Position numbers and translations under genes: made by a program. Positions 8,199-9,967 of a stretch of DNA of 9,967 nt are shown piece by piece. Location: assembly GCA_030064795.1 (NCBI GenBank), contig JASJEI010000484.1, forward strand, positions 1-9,967, given 5' to 3'. The notes below the pieces were generated by a model. That model searched no databases, had not been told where the DNA came from, and worked only from the letters and a program-made list of their open reading frames with translations. This DNA is from Pleurocapsa sp. MO_226.B13. GTDB taxonomy: Bacteria; Cyanobacteriota; Cyanobacteriia; Cyanobacteriales; Xenococcaceae. Each line of letters opens with the position of its first letter. The first letter of the stretch is position 1.

Positions 8199-8284
8199 TA
8201 ATCTGAAAAGATAGGTATTGGGGTTCGAGCTAGATTGCGATTTACTTGATTTTCTCAATCATCGCACGTTATATTGGCGTTCTA

Positions 8285-8297
8285 CTTGTTTTACAAG
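8285..8297. repeat. Short palindrome upstream of the phnD-like gene
   Basis: CTTGT (8285-8289) and ACAAG (8293-8297) pair around TTT. The site lies between the M15-like gene and the phnD-like gene. It is too short to call a terminator or operator with confidence, and it is the only structure I see in 8259-8366. Confidence 0.25.
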
Positions 8298-8366
8298 CTG
8301 CGCTCTTACTGCAACCATTTATGGAATAACAGTCGATAGTTGAAGTAAGTTTAGTAGGTTAGCTGC

Positions 8367-8783
8367 TTAAAGCAAAACCAACGCTTCACGCACTCGATCT
8401 AGTTCTCTGGCGAGAGTAAAGATATTTTGTTTGATATCATCTGCTTGAGGAAAACGGCGTGCATCGCCATTGGTTACTTCCCTGATGCTGAAATATTTCG
8501 AGACTTTGGCATCAAAATCTTGCCAATTTATTTCTCGCCAAGTTTGAGGAACTGTAGTAATTTTGGGTAAGTAGGGAATGTTGTTACCTAATACGGTAAA
8601 AACTTCTAACTTTTCGCGATTATCTTCCCAAGGTAGTTGCCAGTGTCCCGACCAAAGATACCAAGTTCCAGCATCGTAGTCTAAGTCAACCAAGTAGTGT
8701 CCGTCTTCTGCTTCCGAAAAAGAGCGAATTTTATACTCTTTACCGGTAAAAACCGTCACTTTTTGCTCTAAAGATAGAAACAA
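8367..8783 (-). CDS. Hypothetical protein, likely N-terminal fragment of an M15-type peptidase
   Basis: The 138-residue frame has no ATG. It could start at TTG (8783) or, shorter, at GTG (8759). A middle segment rich in aromatic residues (GTWYLWSGHWQLPWED) and a last third (SKYFSIREVTNGDARRFP, then ELDRVREA) resemble, from memory, cyanobacterial proteins in which an N-terminal domain precedes a D-Ala-D-Ala carboxypeptidase (M15) domain. In those the text after REA continues into the zinc site. Here the protein ends with LVLL and a stop, and none of the three leftward frames beyond restores a zinc motif. It therefore looks like a truncated copy without catalytic activity. No signal peptide is visible. 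Its 5' end overlaps the upstream small gene by 16 bp if TTG is used. Assignment is moderate; a free-standing unknown protein is the alternative. Confidence 0.55.
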   Translation of the reverse strand: MFLSLEQKVTVFTGKEYKIRSFSEAEDGHYLVDLDYDAGTWYLWSGHWQLPWEDNREKLEVFTVLGNNIPYLPKITTVPQTWREINWQDFDAKVSKYFSIREVTNGDARRFPQADDIKQNIFTLARELDRVREALVLL

Positions 8784-8929
8784 ATATCGGCATTAAATGC
8801 AATTTCATGCTTGGCAAAAACAAACTCGCTATAATCAGCCAAGTTATCGATTCCCAGAAAGTTAAACCAAATTTCAGCGACTAACCAGAAAGTTGTTGTG
8901 ACTAACAATTTCTTCCATCGCACGTTCAT
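8768..8929 (-). CDS. Small membrane-anchored protein, 53 residues
   Basis: The frame starts at ATG 8929 and ends at TAG 8768-8770. It encodes MNVRWKKLLV, a hydrophobic stretch (about 8-26, with TTTFWLVAEIWFNFLGI), then DNLADYSEFVFAKHEIAF. The ATG is preceded by a good Shine-Dalgarno GGAGG with 9 bases between. The positive N-terminus followed by one hydrophobic helix suggests a single-pass membrane protein with a short acidic-aromatic tail. The FWLVAEI...NFLGIDNLADYSEFVF pattern is one I recall from short uncharacterised cyanobacterial proteins, so it is probably a real conserved gene. Function is unknown. It overlaps the next leftward gene by 16 bp at that gene's TTG start. Confidence 0.65.
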   Translation of the reverse strand: MNVRWKKLLVTTTFWLVAEIWFNFLGIDNLADYSEFVFAKHEIAFNADICFYL

Positions 8930-8938
8930 TGGTTTCGA

Positions 8939-8943
8939 CCTCC
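8939..8943 (-). promoter_or_regulatory. Ribosome binding site of the 53-residue protein
   Basis: GGAGG on the minus strand, 9 bases before the ATG at 8929. It is the best Shine-Dalgarno match in the right half of the window and the main argument that this small frame is translated. Confidence 0.6.
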
Positions 8944-8995
8944 AGGTATCTTGGCTTTAGCTTCAATATTTATTAGATGAACCGATCGCTAACTG

Positions 8996-9026
8996 ATGCA
9001 GTTGGTGTTTAGAAGCGGAACTGCAT
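8996..9026. repeat. 8-bp perfect inverted repeat with 15-base loop
   Basis: ATGCAGTT (8996-9003) and AACTGCAT (9019-9026) are exact reverse complements. The repeat lies 67 bp upstream of the 53-residue gene, inside the 8930-9266 stretch that has no gene, and could be an operator-like site or a remnant of a lost element. The rest of that stretch holds only the HIP1 palindrome, one more HIP1 site at 9170-9177 and AT-rich sequence up to the Tn3 repeat. Confidence 0.35.
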
Positions 9027-9080
9027 GAGAGTGGAAAGCTGGCGTGCAGGTTCTCAAGAGATTGACGAAGGTTAAAGATA

Positions 9081-9116
9081 GGCGATGAGCCGAAGGCTCC
9101 GCTCCGCGATCGCGCC
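9081..9116. repeat. HIP1-containing palindromic repeat
   Basis: The segment opens GGCGATGAGCC and ends with a HIP1 octamer (9106-9113) followed by GCC. Its core GAGCC-GAA-GGCTC (9087-9099) is a perfect 5-bp stem with a GAA loop, and the outer GGCGA pairs partly with the terminal TCGCGCC. Dispersed GC-rich palindromes built around HIP1 are common in cyanobacterial intergenic DNA. I see only this copy in the window. Confidence 0.6.
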
Positions 9117-9266
9117 ACGAACACTCAGTCTAAAAGAATCTGGCTAGAGAGCGTACAGTTTGTCACAGAGCGATCGCCACTATCGCAAGTAATTATTTAA
9201 CAGAACTCAGACTGAATATCTATGACAAAATACAAACATAAACATGAGAATAAATATGAGGTAGAT

Positions 9267-9304
9267 GGTGTTTGTATAGCAAGGTCGTAATTTTGGTCGG
9301 TAAG
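9267..9304 (+). repeat. 38-bp terminal inverted repeat of a Tn3-family transposon
   Basis: The segment is exactly 38 bases, starts GGTG (the family norm is GGGG) and ends TCGGTAAG (the family norm ends TAAG). It abuts the stop codon of the Tn3-type transposase remnant with one base between, which is where the tnpA-proximal end of Tn3 elements lies. The five bases before it, TAGAT (9262-9266), would be the target duplication. The partner end is not in the window. Confidence 0.65.
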
Positions 9305-9305
9305 G

Positions 9306-9608
9306 TCAGGAATTGGGATTTCGTAAGGCTCTGAGGGGATGTTTTTTCCTCAATCGTTTTTTATCAAAATGATACTGCCCATAAACATTGATATGTGTGT
9401 GACGAGTTGGCCAAATATGCTTTAAATCTTCATCGTCAATAGAATGACCTTCTTGCCGAAGCTGCTGGACAACTTTATTGATATAAACCGTGTTCCAAAC
9501 AATAATGGCATTGGTTACTAAATTCAGACATCCTACTTGATTTAGCAACTGGTCATCTTGCTGAGTTTTGATTTCTCCTTGGTTGGCATAAAAAAGATGA
9601 GAACGCAG
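9306..9608 (-). pseudogene. tnpA: C-terminal remnant of a Tn3-family transposase (TnpA)
   Basis: The minus-strand frame reads LRSHLFYANQGEIK, then NQVGCLNLVTNAIIVWNTVYI, DDEDLKHIWPTRHTHINVYGQYHF and PLRALRNP before TGA. This is the characteristic end of Tn3-type transposases, which normally have close to 1,000 residues. Only about 100 are left. There is no genuine start codon for this piece: the first ATG (9548) falls inside the conserved region. Upstream of about 9608 the same DNA encodes a tyrosine recombinase on the other strand, so the 5' part was lost by deletion or rearrangement. The catalytic DDE residues, apart from any within this tail, are gone, so it cannot be active. Confidence 0.85.
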
Positions 9609-9967
9609 AATATCAGAATTATGCGCTTTGCGATGGGAACAGATCGATTTTGATACAGGTTTGTTTCATGTCCGACGATTAAAACGGGGTATCCCCAGCG
9701 TTCATCCCTTAAGAGGACCAGAACTGCGAGCATTACGAAAACTCCAACGAGAATCTCCACCTTCATCCTATCTATTTGTTACAGAACGAGGCAGTCCCAT
9801 GACTGCTGCTGGTTTTCGTAAACTACTGACTCGTGTAGCTGAGTGTTCTTCAATCTCTTTTCCCGTTCACCCTCATATGCTGCGACACGCTTGTGGCTAT
9901 AAGTTAGTAAATGACGGACATGATATACGGATGATTCAGCAGTATCTTGGCCACAAGAATATTCAAC
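9601..9967 (+). pseudogene. Tyrosine recombinase/integrase, 5'-truncated, continuing past the window
   Basis: The plus-strand frame opens after a TGA (9598-9600) and reads RRISELCALRWEQIDFDTG, VRRLKRGIPSVHPLRGPEL, YLFVTERGSPMT, HPHMLRHACGYKLVNDGHD and YLGHKNIQ. These are the catalytic blocks of a small FimB/XerD-like recombinase of about 200 residues. Arg I lies in RISEL right at the left edge, the beta-hairpin Lys in LKRG, HxxR in HMLRH, and the third-block His in LGHKN. The tyrosine would lie beyond the window. There is no ATG or other start before RISEL. The missing front, about 50 residues, is replaced by Tn3 sequence, so it is a remnant, unless translation starts unusually. Confidence 0.8.

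Noticed and set aside
8259..8366. Continuation of the M15 peptidase in another frame
   Set aside because: All three leftward frames hit a stop within a few codons and none shows the expected zinc-binding motif.
9542..9766. 74-residue minus-strand frame with hydrophobic runs that looks like a membrane protein
   Set aside because: It lies opposite the tyrosine recombinase in a frame that matches neither it nor TnpA. The hydrophobic look comes from the reverse reading of coding DNA.

Overview
The window reads as a cyanobacterial chromosome segment. The HIP1 octamer GCGATCGC occurs twelve times in 10 kb (374, 1868, 2082, 2995, 4239, 6033, 6118, 6804, 7378, 7909, 9106, 9170), a density typical of cyanobacteria. 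The protein types fit as well: a fused anthranilate synthase TrpE-TrpG, a DAHP synthase with an N-terminal ferredoxin-like domain, and a small protein with a NLADYSEFVF motif that I recall from cyanobacteria. The genus cannot be fixed from the sequence. A filamentous or Chroococcidiopsis-like organism is a guess based on the gene set.

Layout: (1) 1-252 holds no gene. It contains 14 perfect-length copies of an 8-bp G-rich repeat just beyond trpB. (2) 253-6925 is a leftward-transcribed set of five intact genes in the order DAHP synthase, trpEG, trpC, trpA, trpB. (3) 6926-7355 holds no gene and is mostly a roughly 326-bp element with imperfect 47/48-bp terminal inverted repeats, a probable MITE. 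(4) 7356-8929 holds three leftward genes: a PhnD-like binding lipoprotein without transporter partners, a protein resembling the front part of cyanobacterial M15 peptidases but lacking the catalytic part, and a 53-residue membrane-anchored protein. (5) 8930-9266 holds no gene, only a hairpin and a HIP1-containing palindromic repeat. (6) 9267-9967 is mobile-element debris: a 38-bp Tn3-type inverted repeat, the C-terminal end of a Tn3 transposase, and, back to back with it, a tyrosine recombinase lacking its N-terminus and running off the window.

The five biosynthetic genes feed carbon into the shikimate pathway (DAHP synthase), divert chorismate to anthranilate (TrpEG), and carry out the last steps to indole and tryptophan (TrpC, TrpA, TrpB). 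trpD and trpF are absent, so the set depends on genes elsewhere. Cyanobacterial housekeeping trp genes are usually scattered. Clusters of this composition are known next to scytonemin and hapalindole-type indole alkaloid genes, so a dedicated tryptophan or indole supply for a secondary metabolite is a reasonable inference, though no such biosynthetic gene lies in the window. The right half shows repeated mobile-element activity: an element whose end supplies the stop codon of the phnD-like gene, and a deletion that joined a transposase remnant to a recombinase remnant.
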